DNA of 64,000 nucleotides, from assembly GCA_029068165.1 (NCBI GenBank), contig JAIEDA010000011.1:126058-190057 (forward strand). Direction: 5' to 3'. The position numbers and the translations under genes were made by a program. Origin of the DNA: Clostridia bacterium (GTDB lineage Bacteria > Bacillota > Clostridia > Christensenellales > UBA3700). This document shows positions 38,048 through 49,900 of this stretch, piece after piece (position 1 is the first letter of the stretch; every line of letters starts with the position of its first letter). The notes under the pieces are model-generated. The model was not told the DNA's origin. It did no database searches and saw only the letters and a list, made by a program, of their open reading frames with translations.

Positions 38048-41000
38048 TTATACAGCGCCGTCGGCTTTCTTTCTCTTATTTACCACTACGACCGAGGTCA
38101 CGATAGCCGCAACGATTACCGCTATTGCAACGCTGAGCACGATATACGAAGCGGTAGACAACTCGGGCGAATTTATCCTACCCACGGTCAACGACCAAGC
38201 TTTATCGATATAGTGGTTGTTGCCTACGTAGAGCGTTACGCTGTATTTACCGTCGGGAAGAATACCGTCGGCGTCGGGAGTAACCACTTCGCCGTCGGCG
38301 TTGCGGTAAACCAAGGTACATTCAACTTCGTTTCCTGAGTTGGTGTAAGTGCCGTAGTATCCGCTTACCGAAACTCCGCTCGGAATCTTAGACGGCATAT
38401 TCGTCCAAGTAGCGTCTACAGGCCATCTTACCTGCTCGATTGTGATGATAGCGCCGGTCGTAAGCGTAAGCGACGCGTAGTTGTCAGCGCTTAGGGTAAC
38501 GCTAAGGTTGTAAGAACCTGCCTCAACCGCGTAAAGACCGTTTGTCAAACCCTCCCCGCTCTTGCCGGTGATATTAACTTTTATTTGTATATCGTTGCCG
38601 TTGTCGTCTTTGACCGCAATTCCCTTCTCATCTTTGACGGTGTAGTAATACTCGCCGTTTTTCTCAGTCAAACCGGTGAAGGAAACCGTATGTTGATTTC
38701 CGTCGTATACGCCCGCGTAAGGTACGGCTTCTACGCCGGTAAATTGCGCTTGAGAGATAGAGAGCGTAGCGCTATATTGAGTAGTCTTATAGTTTGTCAT
38801 ACTTACGGTCATATAGATTACGTGTTCGCCAACGTTGGTAACAGTAATATCGCTGAGCGAATAGTATCTTCTATTGTTGTAGACGTATACTATCGTTGCC
38901 GCCGCATAAGACGACGGAATGTTGCGGCTTATTTCGTTTACGAAGTTCTTGCCGTTGTATACGCCGCTTGCGCCCGTGAACCAAATGTTTTGGAACTCGG
39001 CTTCGGTAATCGCAACGGTAACCGTCAACTCGCAACCTGCGTAATTATCGTCGCCTTCGTAGGTGATTAGATAAGAACATAGACCCATTTCGTTGATCCA
39101 ACCGTCGCCGCCCTTCTCTTCGGATACGGGGAACCAGTTTCTTCTAGCGGTGTCGTAGTATTTAATAGTCACTTTCGACGGGTCGCCCGTTTCCCAGTTC
39201 CAAGGCGTTGCATTATTGGTCGCGATAACTGTAGCTTGCGCCTCTTCAAGCGAGAACGTGTGGTATTCGCCCGTGTATGCGTAGCTCAGCGTATTTGCTG
39301 CGATAGTCGTAGACGCTTTGGTAATTACCATATATCCTTTATAGCTCTCGCTGAGGAACGAAGCGTTGCCCTCAAGCTCAATTTCTACAAGATAAATACC
39401 TCTTTCGCTAGGCAATACCTTATCGCCCAAATAAGTGGTTTTGTCTAGCACGTTGCTGATTACAACCTTTCCGTTTACAATTTCATACTTCGTTGAATCG
39501 GTGTACTTGTAGTAGGAATACGACAGTTGCTTGTCGCTGAAAATATTCGGGTCGACTTCGGGTATACCCGGGTCGTAAGCTATTCCCACGCCTGCGCCCT
39601 TATATTCGACGAGTTTGGTTTCCAACGCCAACTTAAGTTGACCTTGAGTGATGTTGAAGAAGAATTGATAAGTTCCTTCAACGTAGTGGCTGTCCCAAGG
39701 ACCTTGGTCGGCGGTAACGTAGTTTTTGTCTACTATTGATATTACGATTTTATAGTTTCCGCTTGCGGAAATGAAGTTTTCTACGGCTGCGGTAGGATCG
39801 CCGTTGGAGCTTAATAGATAGTAGGTCGTCTTTGCCTGTAATCTATTGCCGTCAATATCGTAATAGTACGCTTCAAAGGTATGTTGCGTACCTGCGCTGA
39901 CCGAAGTCGGAATATCCTTAATGCCGCCGTCTCTTTCCAAATCGAGATAAACGGGCAAAGGCATTACCGCTACTTGAACGGGTTCTACTTCGATAACCAT
40001 ATTTTCAAGTTCGTCGTACACGTTGCCGTATACCCAATATTCTTTGTTTGCGTCGCAAATTAACTTATTTAGGTCGGAAGTGAGAACTATATCGAAAGTT
40101 CCTTCAAGTCCGTCTACGCTCGCTCCGTAAATCTCGTTGGGAAGCATTTCGCCGTAATAATAACTGCTAGCTAAGTAATCGGCAAGATATACTTTCTTTA
40201 CAAGCGGTTCTATATCGATATCGACTACTTCGCAAGAGTCGAAGCCTTCAATTTCCGAGTAATCGTCAGAGAAATCTATACCGGTATGCTCAACGAAGTA
40301 AACGTCGTATTTGTCAATAATATCTTGCGGCAAATCAAACGAAGCGATGACCTTGGTCGTACCTTTATTTGCGTTTGCGTATTGAAGTTTTACGTCAAAG
40401 GTAGCAAATATATCCTGCGGACGTTTAATGTACGCCGGCGAATAAAGCACGCCTACGCCGCTTTCTTCAGCGAATGACACTCTCGCGTCGTCTTGATATG
40501 CGTACTGCATATTGATTTGGAATCTATACTCTTTGTTGACGTAATTCGTCGTTCCGTCATAGGCTTTGCCGAAGATAGCCTTGAGTTCGTCGGCGTTTGC
40601 TCTTGCGAGAATAGCCGCAAGGCTTTCGCCGTCATAACTGTACTCGCCGCTTCCGCCGTATACGAGAATACTCTTGAGAGAAGTATCTACGTACAGCCTT
40701 GCTACTTTATAGTTGATGATAAAGCTGTCTACTAAACCTCCGTCGGTTACGACGTACTCGCCCGTAGCCGAATCGTATCTAGAAAGCGGAACTTCGCCGT
40801 AAAGGTCGTTGACCATTTGGAGTTTGAAATCAGCTTCAACTCTCGGTACGGAAGTACCCATATTCCAATTTATCGTGAACGATTGCGTTCTATTGCCCGA
40901 AATAACGTAATCCTCGCCTTCAATATCAGCGCCGTAAGCGTCCTGAGCGGGAGCGGTTACCCAAATATCGTTGCCGTTAGCGTCCTTTTGATAGCTGTAT

Positions 41001-43903
41001 TGCAAGTACCAAGGCGAGCTTCCTATGGTAGGTACAAATCTTACGATAACGCCGCTCGTAGAGTATCCGTATTCACTTGAAGCGTAAGTGTAGTTGTAAA
41101 GCGCAAGTCTTGGATCGGAAGTCATGTGATCTACGTTAGCTTGCAAAGCTACTACTACGCTGTTACCGTTGTTATCAGTATAGCTTACGGGACGAACCGT
41201 GCTGTTGGAAAGCGTAACGGTTACTTCATAGCTAGAAGCGTCGTCGGAAAGCGGTTTATTTTCTATACCCGAAGTACTGTCGGCGAATTTAATACCGCTC
41301 TTAGTATCGTTGACCACGTATTTTACCGCAATTAAATCCGTACGCCAAATCGCGGAATCTCTTTGAGAAACATTCAACGTTACTTTGCCGGTTGCGTCGG
41401 TGGTTTCGACGGTTTCGAACTCACTAGTAGAAATTCTCTCTTTTATATTGCCGTTATCGTCGACAGTGTAAAAAGACATATCGCTGATTTCGGGAGCTTC
41501 TCTATCTATCTTTACGAGATAGTCCAAAGATGAGTTCGTCCTTGCTACCGGAATAGCGCTATCTCCGTCCATAGCATAAGCTATAAAGGAGTATCTCATA
41601 CCGTTTTTACCGGTGGTTTCTTCAATGGTGATAGTCGCGCTGTTGCCTGTAACTGAAAATTCATTTTCGCTACCGACCACTACTGTGCCGTTGCGTACGT
41701 ATCTTACGAAATTGAAGTTCTCAACGCTCACGTCTTCGCTCGGCATCGTAAGCTCGAACGTAGCCGATTTGCTCCAGTCAGGCGAAACGATGGTATTCAA
41801 ACCGTAAGAAAGAACGCCTTCAGTGATTACGTACTTATAATCAGCCGGTTGCCAAGCCGCAAATCTTTGATCCGCGTCGTAGTATCCGAGATTAGCGTAG
41901 GTGGATACGGTAGGCTTAACGTTCATAGTATAAGTGCCCGGAAGCGCCGTACCCGACATATCCGAACTGGTAATCGCGCCGTTTCTCTTGATCTCCCAGT
42001 TTGCGTCGGTAAGGCTGAGCGACGCGCCCGAAGCCGCGCTGACGGAAGGCTTGTTGAGCGTTTCTTTCATACCCTTATAATCTCTACTGTTGGTCGAACC
42101 GTTGGTATTGGTAAGAGTAAGCGTCGTCATACTGCCGAAAGAATAAGTATAGTTTACGACGGAATTAACGTTTGCCGATACGGCGAGAATTTCCGCGTAT
42201 ACGGGGTTGCTTATTCTCAAATTTATACGTTCGGAATCTCCAAAGTAGGATTCCCAAATTATATTACCGGTCGCTCCGGACGCCAAATTGTACTGCCTGT
42301 TCCTGCTATTACCCATAGCTTCTAGCAAAAGCGAAGCGTCGTCTTTATCGCATCCGTCGGCAAAAGCGTGTATTCTTATGTCGTAAATACTCGTTACGTC
42401 GCTGTTAAATCTAACGATTACCTGTCCGCCCTCGCTCTTCGGATAAACGCCTACCCAAGACGTAAGTACGCCGGAACGGAAAGAGTCGATAGTCTCAGTC
42501 GTTTGTCCCCTGCCCGCTCTCTCGGCGAGAAGATCGTAAAGCACGACGCAGTTTTGAACGTTTCTACCTATAGAGCCGAAAAGCTGTCCGTATATCGTCG
42601 TAGCTTCATTTTGATAGTTGTTTTGACACTCGCCAGTCCAGTCGGAAATGATACTCTTTATTTGATTGGGTTCCGCAGTGTGCTGAGTACCGCTTTCCTT
42701 ACCGCCGTCCTGTATGCCGCCGTTATTCGCAGTGACGTTTAGACAAGCGCCTATTACGCCTCCCGAGTACGCGCGGTAATAAGTGTTGTTGCCTTGAGCT
42801 TTGTTTGCAAGCGCTTTTACCATACCGCTACCGGTGATAGCGCAATATTCCAATACTGCGTTATGCGAACCGCTTTCATCCGAATAAGATTGGTCTATCT
42901 TACCCAAAATACCTCCGACGATTGCAAGAGATCCTTTATCGTTACCGCTGTGCAAGTCGTCGCCCTCGGCTGCGCCGTAAATACCTGTATTATTAGCTAT
43001 GTTTACCTGACAGTTTCTTATCTTGCTATCAGGGCGCGCTCTTCCTGCTAAGCCGCCGAGATAAATCATATTGTAAACCAAATAACCGTTGCTGGTGCTT
43101 TGTCTATCAACGACTTTGAGGTTGTTGTTGATATTGACGCGCACGTTGTCTATAAGACCGCCAGCGTCGTTTTGTCCAGCGATTACGCCAAATATTGTGC
43201 TGTTGTTGCTTTGGGGAGTCCATAGACAGTCGGTTTCGTTGTTGTCCATACCGTTGTTTTTCCAGTTCGGCCAAGAGTACGTCCAACCTAAGACTGCGCT
43301 TACCGTGCCGTGATTGGCGTTGTACTCGACGGTGAGATTGGAAATAGTGCCGTTGTTGACGGCAACCATAAGACCGCCCACTCTATAGGTGATATTGCCG
43401 TAAGAGTAATAGCCGTCGGTTTGATCTACGTAATTGATTTGACCCGTTTCGGACCAAATTCTAACGGTGTGGCCGTTGCCGTCCAACACTCTATTGAATA
43501 TCGCGTTGGAAGAATTTACCGACGCATAGTAATCATAAGCCCCTGCTGCGTTCGCGCCTCCGCCATAAGCAATGCTTACGTCATTGGAAAGATAAGCGTG
43601 CGTATAGTTGGTGGAAACGTTGCCGTTGAGGAAGTTGAACAGTTTTTCGCCGTTGTCGATTTTGTAGACGTTTGCGGCGTTGACGCCGTAAGTCTTGATA
43701 ACGTTGTCCAACGCGTCCGCGTCCGATTTGGGACCGCCGTCTATTTGACCGTGCGTTCCGCCGTAAGTCGCGTGCAAGTTGGTTTCATCCGCTTGAGCGG
43801 TCAACGGCGCATTCAAGAAGAATGACAACGTAATCGCGAGCGCCGCAACCAGCAGCACTGCGATACACGCCAAAACCGTCTTTTTCTTTAATCTTATACT
43901 CAT
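38048..43903 (-). CDS. giant surface protein: beta-helix/GLUG-like N-terminus, MBG-like repeats, C-terminal TM anchor
   Basis: Start ATG 43903 (MSIRLKKKTVLACIAVLLVAALAITLSFFLNAPLTAQAD); VLDGNGHTVRI, VNNGTISNLTVEYN; C-terminal YIVLSVAIAVIVAAIVTSVVVVNKRKKADGAV. Confidence 0.8.
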   Translation of the reverse strand: MSIRLKKKTVLACIAVLLVAALAITLSFFLNAPLTAQADETNLHATYGGTHGQIDGGPKSDADALDNVIKTYGVNAANVYKIDNGEKLFNFLNGNVSTNYTHAYLSNDVSIAYGGGANAAGAYDYYASVNSSNAIFNRVLDGNGHTVRIWSETGQINYVDQTDGYYSYGNITYRVGGLMVAVNNGTISNLTVEYNANHGTVSAVLGWTYSWPNWKNNGMDNNETDCLWTPQSNNSTIFGVIAGQNDAGGLIDNVRVNINNNLKVVDRQSTSNGYLVYNMIYLGGLAGRARPDSKIRNCQVNIANNTGIYGAAEGDDLHSGNDKGSLAIVGGILGKIDQSYSDESGSHNAVLEYCAITGSGMVKALANKAQGNNTYYRAYSGGVIGACLNVTANNGGIQDGGKESGTQHTAEPNQIKSIISDWTGECQNNYQNEATTIYGQLFGSIGRNVQNCVVLYDLLAERAGRGQTTETIDSFRSGVLTSWVGVYPKSEGGQVIVRFNSDVTSIYDIRIHAFADGCDKDDASLLLEAMGNSRNRQYNLASGATGNIIWESYFGDSERINLRISNPVYAEILAVSANVNSVVNYTYSFGSMTTLTLTNTNGSTNSRDYKGMKETLNKPSVSAASGASLSLTDANWEIKRNGAITSSDMSGTALPGTYTMNVKPTVSTYANLGYYDADQRFAAWQPADYKYVITEGVLSYGLNTIVSPDWSKSATFELTMPSEDVSVENFNFVRYVRNGTVVVGSENEFSVTGNSATITIEETTGKNGMRYSFIAYAMDGDSAIPVARTNSSLDYLVKIDREAPEISDMSFYTVDDNGNIKERISTSEFETVETTDATGKVTLNVSQRDSAIWRTDLIAVKYVVNDTKSGIKFADSTSGIENKPLSDDASSYEVTVTLSNSTVRPVSYTDNNGNSVVVALQANVDHMTSDPRLALYNYTYASSEYGYSTSGVIVRFVPTIGSSPWYLQYSYQKDANGNDIWVTAPAQDAYGADIEGEDYVISGNRTQSFTINWNMGTSVPRVEADFKLQMVNDLYGEVPLSRYDSATGEYVVTDGGLVDSFIINYKVARLYVDTSLKSILVYGGSGEYSYDGESLAAILARANADELKAIFGKAYDGTTNYVNKEYRFQINMQYAYQDDARVSFAEESGVGVLYSPAYIKRPQDIFATFDVKLQYANANKGTTKVIASFDLPQDIIDKYDVYFVEHTGIDFSDDYSEIEGFDSCEVVDIDIEPLVKKVYLADYLASSYYYGEMLPNEIYGASVDGLEGTFDIVLTSDLNKLICDANKEYWVYGNVYDELENMVIEVEPVQVAVMPLPVYLDLERDGGIKDIPTSVSAGTQHTFEAYYYDIDGNRLQAKTTYYLLSSNGDPTAAVENFISASGNYKIVISIVDKNYVTADQGPWDSHYVEGTYQFFFNITQGQLKLALETKLVEYKGAGVGIAYDPGIPEVDPNIFSDKQLSYSYYKYTDSTKYEIVNGKVVISNVLDKTTYLGDKVLPSERGIYLVEIELEGNASFLSESYKGYMVITKASTTIAANTLSYAYTGEYHTFSLEEAQATVIATNNATPWNWETGDPSKVTIKYYDTARRNWFPVSEEKGGDGWINEMGLCSYLITYEGDDNYAGCELTVTVAITEAEFQNIWFTGASGVYNGKNFVNEISRNIPSSYAAATIVYVYNNRRYYSLSDITVTNVGEHVIYMTVSMTNYKTTQYSATLSISQAQFTGVEAVPYAGVYDGNQHTVSFTGLTEKNGEYYYTVKDEKGIAVKDDNGNDIQIKVNITGKSGEGLTNGLYAVEAGSYNLSVTLSADNYASLTLTTGAIITIEQVRWPVDATWTNMPSKIPSGVSVSGYYGTYTNSGNEVECTLVYRNADGEVVTPDADGILPDGKYSVTLYVGNNHYIDKAWSLTVGRINSPELSTASYIVLSVAIAVIVAAIVTSVVVVNKRKKADGAV

Positions 43904-43925
43904 AATTTTCTCTCTCCCCCTCAAA

Positions 43926-46900
43926 TCAAGCCGCTTGCGAAACCATATACGTTTGCGCGTCGTAGATTACTACGACTTGAATCTCTACGACTTGAGCTAT
44001 ATCGCCGCTACATACGGTAACTTTAACGGTCGTTCCTTTGGAAGCTACGTCTTCGTCGGCTACGTATTCGCCGGCTTTCGTGCTGTACTTATACGTAACC
44101 ATCACACCGTCAACTTCTTTTACTACCGGATTTGACAAGGTGTAAATATTGTAGTTTTCAAAGTTGATCAACGACAAATCTATCGTACACTCATAAGTGC
44201 CGGTCGTGCCGTCGCTGAACCTTACGAAGAGGTTACGCGTGAGCGTTTTCGTCAACAATTCCTCTTCGGTAAGTCCCTTGCCGCCGTACGATATCGAAAC
44301 GTAATAGTTTTCTCCGCCTACGGAAGCGACCTTCTTAGCAATGACGGTGGCCGTTACTTTAAACGTCTTGTCGTAGCTTGCGCCGCCGACTGCTTTAGCA
44401 ATCATTTTGACGGTATAATTGTCGTAAATTGCGTAGTTGATTTCCGTCAAATCCCATTCTACGTCAACTTCGAAATACTCGTTTACTACAGCCGACTGTA
44501 TTACCGTTACGCCGTTTTCAATATTTTCGGCTTCGTCCTCAAAGAACAGTTGCAAGAACTCTAGGTCGGAGTAAGTATTTGTAAACGGTTCGCCGTTCTT
44601 AGTATAAGTAACAGCGTACTCATAATACGTCTTATAATCCGAAGAACTCGTTCCTGAGAATTTCTTCAAACCTACTACGGTTAAGTTGTCGAAGTCGCTA
44701 TAGTCGACAGTCGCTACTTGTTGATAGATATACGAGCTGGAAGTAAAGCCGCTGTATACCCTGCTGCCGTCAGCGTCGGTCGTGTACTTGTACGGATCGA
44801 TATCCAAGCTCTTGATAGAACTGTCGAACATATCCGAACGGTCGATTATCTCTACTTTTACCGTGTACCAGTAACGCGGGTCGGTAGACGGCTTGTATGT
44901 CAACGTGCCGGTTGCTCCGTACATAGTGATTTCGGTGTCAAACTCGTACTCTACGTTGTGGAGCGTGTTTCTCGTGCCGTCGGTGTAAACCATAGTCACG
45001 TCATTCGGGAACGGGTTCATTCCGTAGAAGAGCACTTGCATAGGATCGACGTAGTAAACCGTTCCTTCATTGTACTCGCTGCCCGCGATATCTAGACCTG
45101 CGGGAACAAGGTTATTAACTTTGACGTTTACGTAAGCCGTTTGCTCAAGATTGCCCTTGACGCCCATTGCCGCCGCGCCGCCGCCTATCCTTATTTGCAA
45201 CTGCGTCATACGGCTGGAGTAGTCTTTGATCTCGAAGTTTTCAAGTCCCAACCACTCTATCGGCATATAAAGCACTCTTCCGTTTGTAAACTCGATATAC
45301 GCGAACTGCGGATATACGTTTTCGGGATGCTCGTAGCCGTCGTTGAGCAAGTAGTCGAACGGATCGATATACAGCGTGGATTGCGTGTAATTCTCGTCGA
45401 AGTAAACCGCTTGTATTTCGTTTCTCAATACTATAAGTTGAGTTTCGAAGTCCCAAGTAAAGTTACCCTCGTACTTGCTGTTGTCGAGGTAAACGGTCAA
45501 ATCGTTGCCATCTTTATAGGTGTTGTCGGTTGCCCAACTGTAATCAATTTTCTCGTAATCGGCGCTGTCCCAAGTAATAAATACTTCTTCAGGTACGCCA
45601 TCGTAATCGTCGATGACGTCGCCGTATTGTTCCCAGTAGTACGCCGAAGCGCTTGACGGGAACGGGTTGTAGCTCTCGTAGAGTTTATATTCCTCGTAGC
45701 CGTAGGTTTCGTACAGCTTGTAGAGGTAATAAGCGTATGGGTCAATTCTAAGCGTGTCTTGCAGTCCGTTGATAATCAGGTGGTTGACTTCTTTGGTTCT
45801 TATCCAAACCCTGAGTTGAACTTCCTGCATCGTCGCTCCTGAACCGATAGACGACTTGACGACGAACGCCTCTCCGCCCACGTTGGTGATAAGTCCGTTT
45901 TCGGGATTGTTTGCTATCTCGGCAAACCTATCGTAGAACTTAACTTCTCCGCTCGTAACAGTCCAAGCTTCATTGACGGTCAAACCTGCCCCTTTTCCGT
46001 CCTTATACTTGAAGTAGAATATATCGGATACGTAATCTTCTAAGCTCGAGGATTCAGTGAGCTTATAGTCGTATAGGTCTACTATAAGGTTAGGTATTCC
46101 GTCTTCAATATCAATAACTTCGCCGTTGACGATTACTTGATATACGCTGCTATCAAGGTAGTTGATCTTTACTTCCTTGGTTACTCCCCTCGGGAACGTA
46201 ACGGTTGCCGTAACCGTTTCCGCTTTTATGCCGTTGGGAGCGTAACCCGTTATCGTCACGTTGTTGGTGCTTATCTTTCTTGTCGTATTGTCCTCCATAA
46301 CCATAGTGAGGAAGTCGGGTAGCCCGTCGTATACGTGCATTGAGAATGCCTGCATCTCTTTCACGCCGCCGCCCATACCAAGCGAAGTAATCGTGATATT
46401 CATCGTCCTCTCGATGGTGCCGAATACTGCTTTCGCTTGAACGATATATATGCCCTTTTTGCTCAAATCCATCGATTGAACGCTCGTGCCGTCGTCAAAT
46501 GTAGTCTTTGCGCCGTTGTCCGGAGTGAACTCCTTAAGCGCGAAGGATACTTGACTCTTGATTATCGCGCCGTCCGAGCCGTTTTGATAGCTGGCGGTCT
46601 TGTCGCTAAAGTGCGTACTAATTAGGTTGTTCAAACCTGCTTCGTCGCTCGTGTAAGCGTACGGATTGTACTCTATACGCGACGGGATATCGCCCCACGT
46701 TACTACGCCGTATACGCCTCCTACCGAATTATCGGGATTGCCTACCGCGTCAAACATATTGTAAATCCAAATCTCCGTAGAGTATCCCTGCTTTCTTGCA
46801 GAGCCCTTACCGTAGACCTCTTTTCCGGTTTCGTCGCAAATCGGTACGTTGTGATCCTCTCCGATAACGTATACGTTGGCAAACGTACCGTCTATGACGT

Positions 46901-49900
46901 TGAGTCCGACGTGGAATTCGTTGAATACCGCAAACGGAAGCAAACTGCGAACGATAGGTTCAAGCTGATTATATATGTTGTTGAACTGCGAACTTGCCAA
47001 CCACGCTACGAAATCGCCTGCAAAATTGCTTATTACAGCTTTAAGTATCGGGTCGAGCTGAGTCTTCAAAGAGTTCCAGAACGTGCTTGCTTCCATTCTC
47101 GTCCATTCTACGTAGCTCAAGTAGTCGGTATCGAACATATCCGACGCCATCTTCGCTAAGTTCAAAATCGAACCGTGACCCGTTCCGCCCGCGAATACGC
47201 ACGAGAGAACGTCGTCAATCAATTTGTTGATAGTATACGGGTCAAACTCTACGTCCACGTTGAAGTTGCCGTTTGAACGCAAGTTGACGTTTATTCCTCC
47301 GCTAAGAAGCTTTATTATATCAAGGCCGCCGATTGCGTCGCCGAGCAAATCTTCATCTTCATCGTCGGCAAGAGCGATCTCCTGCGTATCGGTTTGAGTG
47401 GAATTCATCGACGAGAACGCGCCTTCGAGCGTTTTGAACAAGTTCTCAAACAAACCACCCAACGAGCCGAGCAAGTCAAGATTTACGCCAATATCTTTCG
47501 CGTAAGTACCGATATCAACTACGCCTAGAATGGATATTACGTTCTTACACAGCGATATTTTCATTTGGTTGGACTCGGCAGTATAATCGAGTACGACGTA
47601 CGCGATAGGCGTTCTCGAACCTTCTCTCGTGTTGTTGAAGCGCTTCTCGTCAAGACTGTATACTCCGACTATAAGGTTGCCCTTAGGTACTAAAGCGTTG
47701 TCTTCCGTGCCCTCGAGTCTATCGTCGCCCGAACCCGTAGATTTCCAAATTCTTATTCTCGTATAACCCGCTCTTCCGTGTACCGCGTTTGCGTCGGCAG
47801 TATCGTTGGCAAGGTCGATAATAAGACCGATGTCGAGGTTGTCGAGCATAGTTCTTGCAAGTTGTCTTCCGCTTGAAGCGTCCCAGTCAGGGATAAGCTC
47901 AGGCGAAAGGTTGATGTTGACTTCGCCGCCGATATTGAGTTGCAAAGACGCGTGAACGGTGATGTCCTCAACGCCCAAGTCAAGGTCGAATTCGTTGCCG
48001 AACAAGTCTAGTCTACCGTCGAGCGTAAAGTCGATGCCGAGGTTGATACCCAACAGCTCGTTCAACAGCGTATTGATAAGCGTAGACGAGAAGTTGAGCG
48101 CAATCGAAGTGTTGTGCAAGCCTACGGCTTGAAGAATGAACTTAACCAAATCCATTATCTCAACGTTTTCGCCAATCGTAGGTAAGCTGTCGTCCGTAGC
48201 TATATCCGAGCTTCCGTCAGCGCCTGCGCTAGGCAGCGTGGGAAGTCCCGCTTTCTCAAGCAAATCGGATATTATCTCGTTCAAGTTGATATCGTCAATA
48301 TTGTTTACAAAGTCGCTCAGTATATTAAAGACGTTGTTTACAATAGAAGAATTTATGAGTTCGGCGCTGAACAAGCCAAGACCTTCAAGGTCTATTATAA
48401 GTGAATTACGGTAGATATATACGCCGATCAGCGTCTTACCCATATACTGCAATTCCAACTTAACAGCCGTACGAGCGGAAGAAGTAAGATCCAAATTCCA
48501 CTGCAACAACAACTTAACGTTGGTTTCCCATTCGTCAAGATTGAGGTTTACGGGGATATCCAATCTTTGACCTACGCTGGCAAGTATAGTATTTATCATT
48601 GCCTGTAAATCCATTTGATTATCCTTCGTAAACAAAGTCAAATCAAGCTCGAACGAACCCGTACCTACGGTATCCATAATCGCCTGTATAAGGTCGGACC
48701 TGTAGGAAGTGAACTGCGCGGCTTTTGAAGCGAAGTCGTACTTCTTGTCAGCGGGTATTTGACCTATTCTAACAGGATAAGCTTCAGTACCCATTTCAAA
48801 GTTAAGAACGAATTCTTCGCCGTAATTATAAACTTTCTTATCGTAGTCTTCTTTTGCATAGAAGATTCTATTTCCGTCTTCGTCAAACGGAGCAAGCTGT
48901 ACGCCGTCTTTATAGTAGTAAACGCTTAATCCTTGATCGTCTACCATAGGTATCAAATTACCGCTAAACTCGAATTTGAAGCCTTCCTTCCTGCCCATTG
49001 ACATATCGACTTTTATTTCCATCATTCCAAGCGCTTCGGCAAGGTCGCCGCTGATTAGACTTCCGTCAATCATATTGATGACCGCCAAAATCGAAGCCAT
49101 AGAAACGATCGGTTGAATCTTATCCGCAGTTATTAAGAGCACGAGCGCCGAGAGTTCCTGATTGGAAGAACTTGAAGTGTCGCGAGCGGCAGCGGTAGCC
49201 AACGTTGCGTTCTCGGTAGATTGCGAGGGATTTAGACCAAGCAAATCCGCCAAATCAAAGTTGAATATAAGATCTCCGCCCTCAATGTTCATACTCGTGA
49301 GCAACTTAGCCGTTAGATCGTCGAGAATATTGAATATCAACGACGAGAAGTTCAAGTCAAAGCTCAACTTCGGCAGCGTTATATTCATTATCTTAAAGTT
49401 AGATAAATCAATATATATACTATTTCTATATCCGTATATACCTATCAAAACGGTATCGGGACCGATATTTGCTATAGGTATGCCTTTGCCGTCTTTGCCC
49501 GTCCTGATTTCGAGTACGAAAGTGCTTTCGCTCGGGTTGTTCCTGTCGAGAGCGATTTGCATATCTATCATCAAGTCCATAACGAACGGCTGATCGAATT
49601 CCCAAATAATATCTATATCGGCGATTTCGGGCAAACCGAAACTTGCGATAAACGGCGCAAGATTGTATTTGCCTTTGTCAAACGTCATAGTAAAGTTGGT
49701 TTGGAGAATTATTCCGCCGAGCGCGGCGTCGAATACTTCGCTCAAACTGTTCGCATAACTAGTGCTTGTCGCTTTTATACCGTTGGCAATGCGTTCATCG
49801 AGTTCCTTATCTTCGTAACCGATTAGGAAGTCGTGTATCTTTATTTCAAAGTCTAAGACGGAATCTATGGTCGTATCGATAGAAACGCTTTCCAAACCGC

